Notes: generated by a model not told the origin, from the letters alone. 64,000 nt of DNA from Molanna angustata (GCA_963576475.1 OY754990.1:3127256-3191255), one strand, 5' to 3'; positions 21,793 through 33,372 are shown, counted from the stretch's first letter. Translations and numbers: made by a program.

Positions 21793-22010
21793 CCCCTTTA
21801 TTTTTTTTTTATTATTTATTTATTTATTTTAATTTTGGCACATGTTACATAATTAAATAAAACAAGAAAAAAAGTACAAAAAAAATTAAAGATTTAAAGA
21901 AAATTACAAAGTTGAATTCAAATTATCAAAATTCCCACAAAGGCAATGCCTGTGTGTGGGTAGGTATACAATATATTAGAAAAATATTATTTTTTTATGT
22001 CTACCACCTA
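21793..22010 (-). mobile_element. 3' UTR of a CR1-like element related to the 6.0-11.0 kb copy
   Basis: It begins with 'attatttatttatttatttt' and contains 'cccacaaaggcaatgcctgt' and 'gtgtgggtaggtata'. This corresponds to 6015-6175 of the full-length element (ATTT tail, 'cccacaaggcttagcctgta', 'tgtgggtatacct'). The copy is heavily 5' truncated. Confidence 0.65.
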
Positions 22011-22319
22011 AATATACCTACAATATAAAATAGAAATTAAAAAAAAAAAACAAAATATTACAATTACTATATAAACAAATATAATCTTTTTATATATAAA
22101 ATAATATGCCTATAATAAATGATAAAAAAAATAATGTATCCAAAATATTATAAATAAGCAAGAGTGAATAAAACAAAATTTAAAAAAATGATATACAGTA
22201 AAAAAACATATACATTGGAACGAGGCAAAAATGTACTGGCCGCGACACCACGAATACAGTCTACCCACATGTGTATAAAGCGACCACACAACAATAAACA
22301 ACGTCAGTTGCTCGGTTCT

Positions 22320-22673
22320 CTAGGATTCGCATGTCGCAGCCCTTTAGGGCTGTCATTTCAATAGCAGTTTGGTTTCTTGGATAAAGTCCCATATTTTGCA
22401 AATTGTGATGCCTCCCATGTCCTTGGGTCTTAGTATAAAGGTTCCCAGGTGTCTGTGTCTGGATTCCATTAGAGCTGGACACTCACATATCACATGTGAA
22501 GCTGTTTCTTCCTCTTGTTGACACTGTCTACAGTTTGGTTCATCAGCGATCACCATTAAGTAATGGTGTCTTTTCAGACGACAATGAGCAGTGAATAGAC
22601 AAGTCATCGCTTTTAATTGTTCTCTGCTAAGATAAATTCTTTCGCCTGTCGTTGTCCACAACTGGCCTTCCAT
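22320..22673 (-). pseudogene. C-terminal zinc-knuckle region of a non-LTR ORF2
   Basis: The minus-strand frame of 106 codons carries LKAMTCLFTAHCRLKRHHYL, then CRQCQQEEETASHVICECPA. The layout is the same as in the 14.1 kb element: a 'TGH..L..H' helix, then C-x2-C and H-x4-C. Sequence divergence shows a different family. The upstream RT and RNase H are missing. Confidence 0.75.
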
Positions 22674-22759
22674 AATTCACTATGCTGAGCTGTTATCCAG
22701 TCTTTAATTGACGCCATACATACAAACACATCACGACGAAACTCACAGTGTGCACTCTT

Positions 22760-23028
22760 TACATTTTATTTATTTATTTATTTAATATACAGAGACACCA
22801 ACAGAACACTGAACAACACAAACAAAAAAAAGCATGAAACAAAAGCATAGAATCTCCAGTGCTCCAATAACAGGTATCTCCCGCATGGCTATTGTGCATA
22901 GTTAGGTAGGTACAATCAACATCTCCTGAGCATTCAAATTATAAAAAAAGACATTACTTTGCACAGTTAATGGGTTAATCACATACACATCATAACAAAA
23001 CAAAGTTAAAATACAAAAATAATATTAA
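22760..23028. other. ATTT-tailed retroelement 3' end fragment and spacer
   Basis: 'tttatttatttatttattta' at 22770 followed by 'ctccagtgctccaataacag' looks like the 3' end of another non-LTR copy on the minus strand. No coding sequence is seen. Confidence 0.4.
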
Positions 23029-24048
23029 CTAGTTGCATGTAACACATGAGATCCAACTGTCGACAGCGATAGTATGTATAGTTGAAGAATAAGTACCAAA
23101 CCCATAAATACAAATTATTTATTATTTTATGATATTTAGTTTTCTATACAACACATGTACCTAGGTAGTCAAGATAGGATAGTATGGAGGTCAGTCTTTT
23201 TTTCCTACCCGGAATATGAAAACAGCATGATGGTATATGTATATTGTATGTTTAGAGATGGTATCAAACTATTAAGTCTTCTTTGATATTGTGTATAGGT
23301 GACTACCATACAAATTGTATGAAGCGATGTCGTCACTAAATTCAATTTTTATAAAAATTGTTAAAAAAAATTTGAGATGTACTGCTACAATGTTAATATT
23401 TTTTATATAAAATTAAATGATCTAGTTGGGGTGTTTCGGCTTTTTTCGATATTTTAAAAAAAAATGGAAATATAGGCAGTTAAACTCATAAATTTATCAT
23501 AAAAAAAATACTTTTCTTAATAAAAAATGTTTGAGAAACCCTGGAATTTTTTTGAAAAAACTAATTTGAGATTTTGTATTTGTCTATGTTTATACCAATT
23601 TTCAGCGTTCTAGCTTTTATGGTTTCTGAGATATAGGGAAAAATAAAATAAAAATTCAAAAGTTGATAACCCCTGACTGAAACAAAAATTCAAAATTCCG
23701 AGTATAAAAGTTTTGTAGGCCTGTAACTGTTTATATATTCTGAAATTTTAGGCTCTGTAAATTGAGCGGATCAAAAGTTATAAGGGGGGGACGGACACAC
23801 ACACACAGACATACACACACACACAGACACACACACACAGACACACGAAATGTTCTACTCCGAATTCTGAGTAAATCCGTGTATGGAACATATATGCTGC
23901 GAAGCCTCTAAGTTGGTGTTTTTTGACTTCAAAGTTGGAAAAGCCGTGAAAAAAGTAGACCTCTCCATACAATTCTCGCGTATTCTGGCTTGATACATTG
24001 TCGATATGTTAAGAGAACAAAGTTCTCCTGAACAAATCGACAGTTGGA
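23029..24048 (-). mobile_element. Helitron-like family H, complete 1.0-kb copy
   Basis: On the minus strand it starts TCCAACTGTCGATTTG after host A (24049 side) and ends with a CATGT-GTT-ACATG hairpin, CAA and CTAG followed by host T. There is no target duplication. TC start, hairpin, CTRR end and A/T insertion site are the Helitron signature. TCCAACTGTCGA recurs inverted just inside the 3' end. A second full copy is at 47295-48296, largely collinear, including the (CA)n tract at 23795-23850. No Rep/helicase frame exists, so it is non-autonomous. Confidence 0.8.
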
Positions 24049-24089
24049 TTAGCACAAGTAGGCTTGCTTGTCAAACTTTAATGTCAATG

Positions 24090-24310
24090 TTTAAAATATA
24101 ATTCGTCGCTGAGTAACTCAACAAGAAGAAGTCCTTGAATTCTCCCGCGTACACCCTGAGGTCACACTCGGACACAATGTGGTCCATGGTCTGTCTATCC
24201 GCCCCGCAGTCGCATCTAGGGGAGTCCAACCAGCCACATTTGTGAAAAAAGTCAGCACATCTGCCATGTCTAGTTCGGATTCTATTTAAGGCTGGCCAGA
24301 CTTTATCGTG
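24090..24310 (-). pseudogene. Non-LTR ORF2 C-terminal fragment
   Basis: The minus-strand frame contains PALNRIRTRHGRCADFFHKC, then SPRCDCGADRQTMDHIVSEC and DLR. The 'RLRTGHGR...W....SP.C.CG...QT..HI...C' pattern is typical of the segment after RNase H in several insect non-LTR families. No other domain remains. Confidence 0.7.
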
Positions 24311-24319
24311 GCTTATCGA

Positions 24320-25035
24320 ATCAAACTGAAAAACCAGATAAACTGCTACCATCGATCCCTGGCGCACATCGCATCGTACAGCGAAGAAATAAAAACTCTC
24401 TACATGATACACGTTGAGAAATTGATGTAAAAAAAATACGCTTAAAAATTGTGAAATCATGAGTCTCGACTATTCCATAGTGTGGAGAGTAAAAATGAAC
24501 GAAGACCGTTAGAAGATGGAGCGGAATCCACAGAATAGAGTCAATAATGGGGAAACGGCATGTTAAAAATTTCAATACAAATCTTAATAATTTAAAACTC
24601 GTCGACTCATTTCTAAATGTTTCATAATAATGCGTGTATTTTAAATCTATGCTATGTCAGCTTTGCATTAGTTACATGCAATAACTTGCAATATATATAT
24701 GTTTGTATGTATGTGTATAATTTACGACTTTGGACGTCCAGCACCATAGATGGCAGTGTACAGATTAAAATATCTCGCATATTCTCACGTTCCATTATTC
24801 AAAAGTGCCGCCAAATCATAGACAATACAGGCTCTGGACCATAAATACTTCGGTGTGTAATAAGAAACGCGGTTGATGTATTTTCGCACAACACCGCCGC
24901 CGATATATGTATATGGTCAGAAAAAAAAACAATGAAATAAAAAGGTAAAAATGCGCATGTTGGCAAAAAAAAAGTGCCGAGAGATTTTGAACACGAGAGA
25001 ATTATACTTTGACACTTCACAATATATACATACAT
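24320..25035. other. No supported gene
   Basis: Frames are short and unrelated to known proteins as far as I can tell. No tandem structure is seen. Confidence 0.4.
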
Positions 25036-25039
25036 ACCA

Positions 25040-25845
25040 TCACGCCATATCCCTGATCTTGATCTAGCGAGACTTACAAGACAAATATCGCACGTACCAC
25101 TGCAAAATCAAAACTAGTGGTGCAAAGTTCGATATTTTTTTAAGATCCTGTCTTTTCAAATCGATTCATGAAATTTATGCGGATCATCAATTCGCTCTTC
25201 GATTCAATATGATTCAAATATGGCTATCCTTATCTATCGTACATAACATGTACGTAGTATGACAGAGAAAACAAAACCGATTCAAAATATGATATGCAAA
25301 TGTAGGCGTTAAAATGTTTGCATTTCAATGTACTTAATGGTCAATATTGCTTAAATATTTTATGAACCATAATGAATTAGTCGTGAATCGAAGATTGTCA
25401 TCAGTCTTTATCTCAAAAGAATTATGAGATAATAACAGATCGCCTTCAAAATAGTATATACAATTATAGACGTTACGTATTTGTTTTTCAAAGTGTGTTG
25501 CGGTCAAAATTGCTTAACATATTCAAGAACCGCAATGAATTAGATTTCATGAACCATAATGAATTAGTTGTGAATCGAAGATTGCCATGAGTCGGTCTGT
25601 GTATCGCATTCTAACTATATACTTTACGTGGATTAGAGCAAGAGAAAACATGATCCGGAATCGATGAGTCGGTCTGTGTATCGCATTCTAACGATATATT
25701 TTATATGAGATAGAAAGAGTGAGAGTGATGTCTGGTTCATGAGCGGATCGTTGTGGCAACGTGAACCGTGAGTCACCGATTCAATTTAATGATCCGGTCA
25801 AATAATACGGATCACTCATTTTTCCCCGTCGCTAATCAAAACCAG
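25040..25845. repeat. Region of dispersed direct repeats
   Basis: 'gaaccataatgaattag' plus 'gtgaatcgaagattg' occurs at about 25363 and 25550. 'gtcggtctgtgtatcgcatt' occurs at about 25593 and 25669. 'aagacaaatat' plus 'acgtaccactg' at 25078 recurs at 26267. This looks like one transposon with internal duplications, possibly ending near 26300, but boundaries are unclear. Confidence 0.45.
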
Positions 25846-25854
25846 GGGTGCAAG

Positions 25855-26214
25855 CAAGGCCGTAGCCAGGGGGGAAAGAAAAAAAGAAGATATTTCTTTA
25901 ATAAGTAACAATGAGATTACAGTTATATACGGTGCACCCATTTCACTCTGTTGTTACGGTGCACCCATTTCAAAATTTTGTATGAAAAAAATAATAATTA
26001 TTGAAATATATTTAATAATTCAGCATTTTTATCACATTTTTTTTGCGTGACACTGCGTCAGTTACCTATAGGTAGGTACCTACTGGTACATGCTCGCACA
26101 TACATTAGATTTTTAGATGTTCTTATTTTTTTTTACTTAATTTACTTGTTTACTTTTTTATTTTTTCCCCTAAAATAAACCCCCCCCCGAAATTATTTTC
26201 TGGTTACGGCCTTG
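25855..26214. mobile_element. hAT-like MITE with 8-bp target duplication
   Basis: GGTGCAAG lies directly outside both ends (25847-25854 and 26215-26222). The left end CAAGGCCGTAGCCAGGGGGG mirrors the right-end string GGTTACGGCCTTG. The 360-bp interior has no coding sequence. An 8-bp duplication points to hAT; this is inference. Confidence 0.8.
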
Positions 26215-26451
26215 GGTGCAAGACCAAGATTCTTGCATCCCTGGTCCTGGTCTTGCGAGACTTGCAAGACAAATATGACATGTATCACTGTAAGACCAAA
26301 CTTTTCGAATTTTGGCCTAGTGGTGAAGTGCTAGAACTCGTAAAGTAAGTAAGTATTACTTTTATAATTATTATGAAAACTTAATTTGTGTGCCATATTC
26401 AAAATATTAGCAAAAATAAATTTTTTGTGTTACACACTTAACTCCGTCGAT

Positions 26452-26496
26452 AACTCGACCGGTTTCGGAGAGTACCTCTCCTTCGTCTGGAGTTCA
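26452..26496 (-). ncRNA. Hammerhead-ribozyme-like motif, PLE-B left end
   Basis: Same sequence as the right-end copy (27074-27116) but on the opposite strand. Stem I aactc/gagtt, core CAGACGA (expected CUGANGA), stem II ggagag/ctctcc, GAA, self-complementary ACCGGU, then the C at the predicted cleavage site. Confidence 0.55.
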
Positions 26497-26525
26497 CTTA
26501 CAAACTAACTGTGTTAAAATTAAAG

Positions 26526-27068
26526 TTATGTAGGATAGGTAGGCTGTACATTGTGGATAGGGTGGGGGTGGATAACTGAAGGGGGGGAGGAAGTGACTGG
26601 AGAGATGAAGGGGGTAACTAGAGGGGGTGGCGGTATATTATTATGGTCAACTAATAGTGGAAATATATTTAAAATTGGGCTACCTGCGATATTTGTGTTA
26701 TTGTTGATCAGATTACCTTTTTGGTTTATTGCTTTCCTTATCTCTAAGTTTTCAAAATTGTTTAGAATTAACCCTGACTTATTGGAATGCAAGATTTTAA
26801 TACCTGTTCTATTGTCAAAACTATGTCCCTTTTCAATAATATGGTTATCAATTTCACTAAAATTTGTATTTTTCAAACATCGCAGATGTTCCTTAACTCT
26901 AATATTAATACTTCTATCGGTCTTACCAATATAGAATGCATCACAAACCTCACATGTTAATTTATACACTCCTGCTTTTTCTAATGGTGGAGTTATATCT
27001 TTAGAATTATATAAATGTCTTCTGATACTATTATTGGTGTAATAAGCCGGTTTGATATTTGTTGGTAA
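26526..27068 (-). pseudogene. GIY-YIG endonuclease domain of a Penelope-like element
   Basis: After a short linker (IKPAYYTNNSIRRHLYNSKD) the frame shows AGVYKLTCEVCDAFYIGKTD with R..IRVKEH, then NHIIEKGHSFD. GVY...YIGKT and the conserved arginine and histidine are the hallmarks of GIY-YIG nucleases, and the CEVC cysteine pair is typical of the Penelope version. The C-terminus is proline-rich. The frame is intact but lacks the RT needed for autonomy. Confidence 0.85.
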
Positions 27069-27073
27069 AAGTG

Positions 27074-27116
27074 AACTCCAGACGAAGGAGAGGTACTCTC
27101 CGAAACCGGTCGAGTT
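27074..27116 (+). ncRNA. Hammerhead-ribozyme-like motif, PLE-B right end
   Basis: AACTC (27074-27078) pairs with GAGTT (27112-27116) as stem I. The core is CAGACGA (27079-27085), with A where the hammerhead consensus has U. An extra A precedes stem II GGAGAG-gta-CTCTCC (27087-27101). GAA and ACCGGU-C (27102-27111) follow. The palindromic stem III implies dimer pairing. The U-to-A change makes activity uncertain. Confidence 0.55.
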
Positions 27117-27414
27117 ATCGACGGAGTTAAGTGTGTAACACAAAAAAATTATTTTTGCTAATATAAGTAAGTATTATTTAGTAATTATTTTTTCTCTTAA
27201 TAAATAAATAAAAATTATAATAATATCCCCAAGTAGAAATAAATGCAGTAAAACTGGTAGATAAATTGGAAAGAAACAACAATGTTGGTAGGTGTAGGTA
27301 CTGGTTTTCATTTCTAAGAAGAACGTACATATGTTGGTATTCTCTGTCTCTCGGCTGTTGGACGTTTCGTAAGTTGGCAGAATTCAACCTCCAATGAAGG
27401 ATTACATTAAATTT

Positions 27415-27600
27415 ATATTTTTGTTTTAAAAAATGAATATGTCCTAGTTTATCAGGTACATATACATCTTCCTACGTTCCCTAAAATAAGCATAAATGTT
27501 TGTGTTACAGGTGAATGAAATCGATCGAGGCAGGATTCGAACTAGCGACCATTGGATTACTAGCCCAGCGCGCTAACCGCTCTGCCATCGACCCGTCTCT
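27415..27600 (-). mobile_element. SINE family S2, full copy
   Basis: In reverse it runs from the tRNA-like head (complement of 'gaggcaggattcgaactagc' and 'gcgctaaccgctctgcc') through the body to 'acaaggacatattcat'-like end sequence at 27415. Collinear with 55465-55630 and 60525-60715. Confidence 0.8.
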
Positions 27601-27644
27601 GAATAACTCCCTTCCTATCAAAAAACAAATCATTATGTCATATT

Positions 27645-27850
27645 TTCAGGTGATCTGTTACTCATTATTCAAATATATAGAACTTTCACAAATTACATTG
27701 ATAAGGGAACTCAATAAGAAGACATAATTGGTGAACGTTGCGCAAGCGCATAAAGTGATCACGTAAACCAGCCGATGACAGGTCGTAATCCGTGCAGGTG
27801 CCTTGAGTTCCTGGTTCTTCTACAATATCCCAACTTCGTCTCTATTGAGA
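27645..27850 (-). mobile_element. Interspersed repeat family D
   Basis: Reverse copy of 19095-19262, with 'gaacgttgcgcaagcgcata', 'aagtgatcacgtaaaccagc' and 'cgatgacaggtcgtaa'. It ends near 'caacttcgtctctattgaga', which also follows the copies at 28690 and 31870. Confidence 0.7.
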
Positions 27851-28149
27851 TATTAAAGTTTGTAAAAAAAATATATATATTTGTTTTTTAATAACATAAA
27901 TTCAATAATTAAGGACTATTAGATAAGGATGACTCATGTTTTAAAATCACCTTCAATAGCTACGATATCATTTGTGTTTGAATTAAAACAACATAATTCA
28001 ACAAAGAACATAACATATTTTTATAGCATTGTATAGCGTGTTAACAACAATAAAACCCAGCTTATCTTGTTACAATCGAAGATATTAACATTGTAACAAA
28101 ACCGGTGTATTGTGACCTGACGCCAACGTAAACTATACATATATGTACG

Positions 28150-28680
28150 TATTTTTCGGCCATGTGCCTCAGTTGGTTAGGTACCTGACTGCTGATCCAA
28201 GGGTGCCGGGTTCGATTCCCGGTGGAGGCACAGTTATTTATTGTGTTTTCAGTCTGGATCTGTGAGATCATCTTAAGTCTCCAGAATGTGGCAACTTGTT
28301 ATTGGGTGCGTTTTAAATAATTATTTGATATAGCACCTGTTAGTTGCCCGAGAAGCTACATAAAATAAAATAAAATAAAATAAAATAAAATAAAATAAAA
28401 TAAAATAAAATAAAATAAAATAAAATAAAATAAAATAAAATAAAATAAAATAAAATAAAATAAAAAAAAATAAAATAAAATAAAAAAAAATAAAAAAAAA
28501 AAAAAAATAAAAAAATAAAAAAAAAAAAAAAAAAATGAAATGAATAAAATAAAATAAAATAAAATAAAATAAAATAAAATAAAATTAAAAAAAAAATAAT
28601 AAATAAAATATATAAATTAAAATAAAAAAAAAAAATAAAATAAAATAAAATAAAAAAAAAAATTAAAATAAAATTCCTGG
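28150..28680 (+). mobile_element. SINE family S3 with long (AAAAT)n tail
   Basis: The tRNA-like head has 'tgcctcagttggttaggtac' and box B-like 'gggttcgattcccggtgg'. The body 'agtctccagaatgtggcaac', 'ttgttattgggtgcg', 'gttgcccgagaagctac' follows. The tail is about 300 bp of AAAAT repeats with A-rich interruptions (28363-28672). The open minus-strand frame of the tail is an artefact. Confidence 0.85.
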
Positions 28681-28689
28681 TTCCTCTAT

Positions 28690-29714
28690 AATATTCCAAC
28701 TTCGTCTCTATTGAGATGTTAAAATTTTGTCAACAAAAACATTAATTTATAATGTTCCGTATAATGTGTATGTTAGTGTAGCATAGACAAATACCTGTAA
28801 CGACCTTAACTGATGACATCACCGTACCATACATACCATGTCAATACCTTGCACAGTCAAACATACTATGTACCTACATACCTACATAAATACATGGCGC
28901 AGTATAAAAATTGAAACTATGCTTCCTGAGATGATGTCCTTCCATCTCTAGGGTGGTCTTCCAGGCGGACGATATCCACATGGAATCTCAATATTGGTCT
29001 CTTATATTTCACTCTGTTTAAACCACGAATGAGGTATTTATAAATGTTGGAAAATTTTCTCGTGAAGAGCGAGCTTCCCCCCGCCCTATGTCTCCACGAC
29101 CGATATGTCAAAACTTTAAAAATGGTCTTCCTTTCCGCAAAATTGAGTTATTATTAATGAATATGTCCTATTTATTTATTTATTTATTTACCTTTTATCA
29201 CACCATATTTATAATGACAACAATAAGTATATTACTGCTGCCCAACTAGGAAATCCTGTTCTAGGACTAGCAGTTTACAATTTTTATTGACAATTATATG
29301 CAATTATGAACCAGGTGATTGTTCCCGTTCCACACTAAATATGTACACAATCTCAACTTTCTGCACTCACAATCATTACCTCAACAAACATATGGGCTCA
29401 CACAAAACAGATCAACCAGGTCCCAATGTCCGCCATAATACCTGTCATAAATACAATCTCTGACGCTATGATTTTTATTTCAGAGCCATAGAAAGAGACT
29501 AGTTAACTATGTTGGTGTAACTAATATGAATCACATGGTTCCCAAATCAAATCAAATATTTTTATGTTAATAAATTATAGTCCCCGGCAAACAACTTGAG
29601 AATTTTCGATTAAGAAATTTTGCGCACATACCAACAAATAAAAAAAACAAACTTGAGCTCTGCGCACACCGTGAGGTATTCAATTTATATGCCGCTTACT
29701 GTAGTATATGTTAT
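28690..29714. other. No supported gene; repeat fragments
   Basis: An S2 tail fragment ('aatgaatatgtccta') with 'tttatttatttatttatttac' is at 29155-29190 and resembles a retroelement 3' end. The rest is unassigned. Confidence 0.4.
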
Positions 29715-29935
29715 ATTTTAGATCACTTCTCGGGCAACTAACAGGTACTATGTCAAATATTAATTTAATACGCACCCAATAACAAGCATGTTGTCACATT
29801 CTGGAAACCAACGATATAATCGCCTCACAGATCCATACTAAAACACAATTAAAAATGGTGTCTTCACCGGGAATCGGACCGGGGACCTTTGGATCAGCAG
29901 TCATATACCAAACCAAATGTACCACGAAGGCCGAC
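29715..29935 (-). mobile_element. SINE family S3
   Basis: In reverse: 'cttctcgggcaactaacagg', 'acgcacccaataacaag', 'cacattctgga', then head complement 'accgggaatcggaccgggga' and 'ggatcagcagtcatata'. Collinear with 28150-28360 but more diverged. Confidence 0.75.
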
Positions 29936-30075
29936 ATAAATTTACATATATATACATGTTCATATATTCCTTAAAATAAGGAACAATGCTTATGCTGTAT
30001 AGGTGAAGGAAATCGATCGAAAAGAGTTACAACAATTGATATCCCCAATACTTGAATAATCAGTCACTTATTAGA
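29936..30075 (-). mobile_element. SINE family S2 fragment
   Basis: 'ttccttaaaataaggaac...atgcttatgctgtataggtg' and 'aatcgatcga' match the S2 body and head edge in reverse. The tRNA-like head is broken after that point. Confidence 0.5.
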
Positions 30076-30404
30076 CAAAACTAATTTCTGTCAATAACAA
30101 AGATACACATTTGTATTGCGTACATATTGACGTCATCAAAACAACCAATAAAATCATAATAATTGGATATGAGTCATGATAACGTGCGTGCAATTTTTAT
30201 TTGATTATTTTCCTCTTACTTCGCAGACAATTTCAGATAACGTATTTTCAAGAATTTTCTTTGTACCTAATTCATTTGTTTATGTAAGTATTTGTCTATA
30301 CGACTAGAAGCCTTTTACATTAATAAACAATATATATGTTACAGTTGTTACAAAATATTTAAAAACAAAATTAAGTACCTATATGAAACAAAGTTGATTT
30401 ATGA

Positions 30405-30615
30405 GCCGACGGCCGTGGCACAGTTGATAAGTCGTTTAGTTTGTGTGCGAGGGTTCGATTCCCAGCAGAGGAGAAATTTATTTAAATTTATTTCTCACGC
30501 ACATATTACTTCTCTGGGCTAGAAACACTGGTTAGTTGGAAGAAATTGCCATACGGCAATAAACTCGCCACTTGCGCAGGGTCCAAACAAGTGTTCATTA
30601 TTATTATTATTATTC
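30405..30615 (+). mobile_element. SINE family S1
   Basis: Full copy with head 'ggccgtggcacagttgataa', box B-like 'gggttcgattcccagcag', a duplicated 'aaatttattt', body and ATT tail. About 85-90 percent similar by eye to 558-770. Confidence 0.8.
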
Positions 30616-30646
30616 AATAAAAAAAAAACTTAAATTATAATGAATA

Positions 30647-31040
30647 CTAGTTGCATGTAACACATGAGATACAACTGTCGATGGCGATAATATTATGCAT
30701 AGTTGAATAATACGCACCAAACTATTAGCACTTTGACACAAATTAATAAATGTTTTAAGATATTTTGTTTTGTATATAAAACATGTAGGTATATATGTCA
30801 AGATAGGATAGTATGGAGGTAAGTCTGTTTTTCCTACCCAGGATATGAAAACAGCATGATGGTATGTATGTATGTTTGTAGATTAAGTAGGTATCAAACT
30901 ATTGAGTGAGATATTTGGTAGTGTTTACTGTCTTACAAATTGTATGAAACGATGTCGTCACTAAATTCAATTTATTATATTAAAATTGTTTCAAAAACGT
31001 TTGATATGTACTATGTACTACAATGTTAATATTTTTTATA
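30647..31040 (-). mobile_element. Helitron-like family H, truncated copy joined to repeat B
   Basis: It starts at CTAG (30647) with the preceding A and is collinear with 23029-23400. At about 31040 it switches directly into family B ('aaaacgagtgggttgt'). Either B inserted here or the Helitron captured B. Confidence 0.7.
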
Positions 31041-31044
31041 GCAA

Positions 31045-31562
31045 ATAAAACGAGTGGGTTGTGGCCAACGCTAAACTCCTCACTAACAAGTCATTCTATA
31101 AAGTATTCAAATTTTGTATGGAATATTTTCAGCATTTTCATGAAATGAGTTTATTAAATTATTTTTTATTTAAATATTTTATTATGAAAACTTGATAATT
31201 CTTCAATGCCATTTTATGAAAGTGATGTGCCTTTTGAGCAATTTGAAAATAAAAATTTCAAATTTTTAGTTTCCTGAGTTTGGGGTCACTTTGAAATATT
31301 TGACAGTTAAAAAAATTGAGAAGCACTATTCATATATCGTTCAAAATCTAATGGGGTCTAAGCGAGTATTAGATATACATATTTGCAAAATTTGAATAGA
31401 ATTGAATGAGTACTTTAGTCTATAATCGATAAAGTAAAAATACAAACAAAAAAACACGCCGTACATAGCACACACACACAGATACATTGTGATGAAACTT
31501 TCAGAATACAATCTCAGCATGATACTAGTTGATAATCTGCAATAAAAAAAATATCCTTAAAA
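31045..31562 (+). mobile_element. Interspersed repeat family B, fullest copy
   Basis: About 515 bp from 'aaaacgagtgggttgtggcc' to 'tgatactagttgataatctg' and 'caataaaaaaa'. It includes a short (CA)n at 31471. Four other partial copies define the unit. No frame and no convincing terminal inverted repeats. Confidence 0.7.
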
Positions 31563-31714
31563 ATTGAGAAATCATAACTCCCCACTATGGATATATAGAT
31601 GGCGTTCCAACAAAATAAATAAAAATAATAAGATTGTTGTTCATGATTTCACCCATAGATGGCTGTAGTAAAAATTCCTTATTTTCAAGCGAAAAGAATT
31701 TCAGTATTACAATA

Positions 31715-31890
31715 TATAGAACTTTCAAAATTGAATTGATAGGGATCTCATTAAAAGGCATAATTGGTGAACGTTGCGCAAGCGCATAAAGTGATCACGT
31801 AAACCAGCCGATGACAGGTCGTAAGCCCTGTAGGTGCCTTGATTTCCCGGTTCTCCTACAATAAATATTCCAACTTCGTCTCTATTGAGA
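31715..31890 (-). mobile_element. Interspersed repeat family D
   Basis: 'agaactttcaaaattgaatt', 'gaacgttgcgcaagcgcata', 'gatcacgtaaaccagccgat' and 'caacttcgtctctattgaga' follow the same order as 27645-27850. Confidence 0.7.
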
Positions 31891-32111
31891 TAATTAAAAA
31901 TCTGTTAAAAAATATCTTTGACTACCGACAGGGAAAAAAATCCAATGTTTGCGCATATGCAATAATAAAAATATTCGATAAATAATATCGTTTCTTAAGA
32001 AACTAGTATCAATTTCGCAAGACTCCATAAGAGATATGTAGGTTGGCTGACGTTTGTCTATGGTTATCGAGATGTATGTATGAATTTCTTTTATGGAAAT
32101 CGATTACACAT

Positions 32112-33372
32112 AGGAACATAATACTTATACGTAATACATATAACAACACAATGCATTCGTTACGTCACAATAGTGAACCTACATATTATTATATTCAGTT
32201 GTCATAACCTACAGTTTTATAATATGACTCATGCTATAGACATATTTGACATATAAATCTAAATACCAGTAGATTGTTGTCTGCGGTCCTTTATACATAC
32301 GTAATACATATATAAATAATATAACAACACAATGCATTCGTTACGTCACAATAGTGAACCTACATATTATATTCAGTTGTCATAACCTACAGTTTTATAA
32401 TATGACTCATGCTATAGACATATTTGACATATAAATCTAAATACCAGTAGATTGTTGTCTGCGGTCCTTTATACATACGTAATACATATATAAATAATAT
32501 AACAACACAATGCATTCGTTACGTCACAATAGTGAACCTACATATTATTATATTCAGTTGTCATAACCTACAGTTTTATAATATGACTCATGCTATAGAC
32601 ATATTTGACATATAAATCTAAATACCAGTAGATTGTTGTCTGCGGTCCTTTATACATACGTAATACATATATAAATAATATAACAACACAATGCATTCGT
32701 TACGTCACAATAGTGAACCTACATATTATATTCAGTTGTCATAACCTACAGTTTTATAATATGACTCATGCTATAGACATATTTGACATATAAATCTAAA
32801 TACCAGTAGATTGTTGTCTGCGGTCCTTTATACATACGTAATACATATATAAATAATATAACAACACAATGCATTCGTTACGTCACAATAGTGAACCTAC
32901 ATATTATTATATTCAGTTGTCATAACCTACAGTTTTATAATATGACTCATGCTATAGACATATTTGACATATAAATCTAAATACCAGTAGATTGTTGTCT
33001 GCGGTCCTTTATACATACGTAATACATATATAAATAATATAACAACACAATGCATTCGTTACGTCACAATAGTGAACCTACATATTATTATATTCAGTTG
33101 TCATAACCTACAGTTTTATAATATGACTCATGCTATAGACATATTTGACATATAAATCTAAATACCAGTAGATTGTTGTCTGCGGTCCTTTATACATACG
33201 TAATACATATATAAATAATATAACAACACAATGCATTCGTTACGTCACAATAGTGAACCTACATATTATATTCAGTTGTCATAACCTACAGTTTTATAAT
33301 ATGACTCATGCTATAGACATATTTGACATATAAATCTAAATACCAGTAGATTGTTGTCTGCGGTCCTTTATA
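32112..33372. repeat. Satellite-like array, 178/181-bp monomer, seven copies
   Basis: Seven almost identical units, each containing 'gcattcgttacgtcacaata', 'aaatctaaataccagtagat' and 'tgttgtctgcggtcctttat'. Unit starts (at 'atacatac') are 32293, 32471, 32652, 32830, 33011, 33192. Lengths alternate between 178 and 181 because of a three-base indel in 'acatatta(tta)tattc'. The first unit is diverged at its left edge. No coding frame is present. Confidence 0.95.

Larger units (their letters stand above)
26404..27165 (-). mobile_element. Penelope-like element B, truncated, with inverted terminal repeats
   Basis: A ~95-bp repeat at 26404-26499 is found inverted at 27069-27165 ('gtgaactccagacgaaggag ... 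gagttatcgacggagttaag ... aaaaattatttttgctaatat'). Between them a minus-strand frame encodes a GIY-YIG endonuclease. This is the 3' half of a Penelope-like retroelement; the RT is missing. Inverted LTR-like ends are known for such elements. Each end carries a hammerhead-like motif. Confidence 0.85.

Noticed and set aside
28340..28699. 119-codon Phe/Ile-rich frame on the minus strand
   Set aside because: It is the complement of the (AAAAT)n tail of a SINE.
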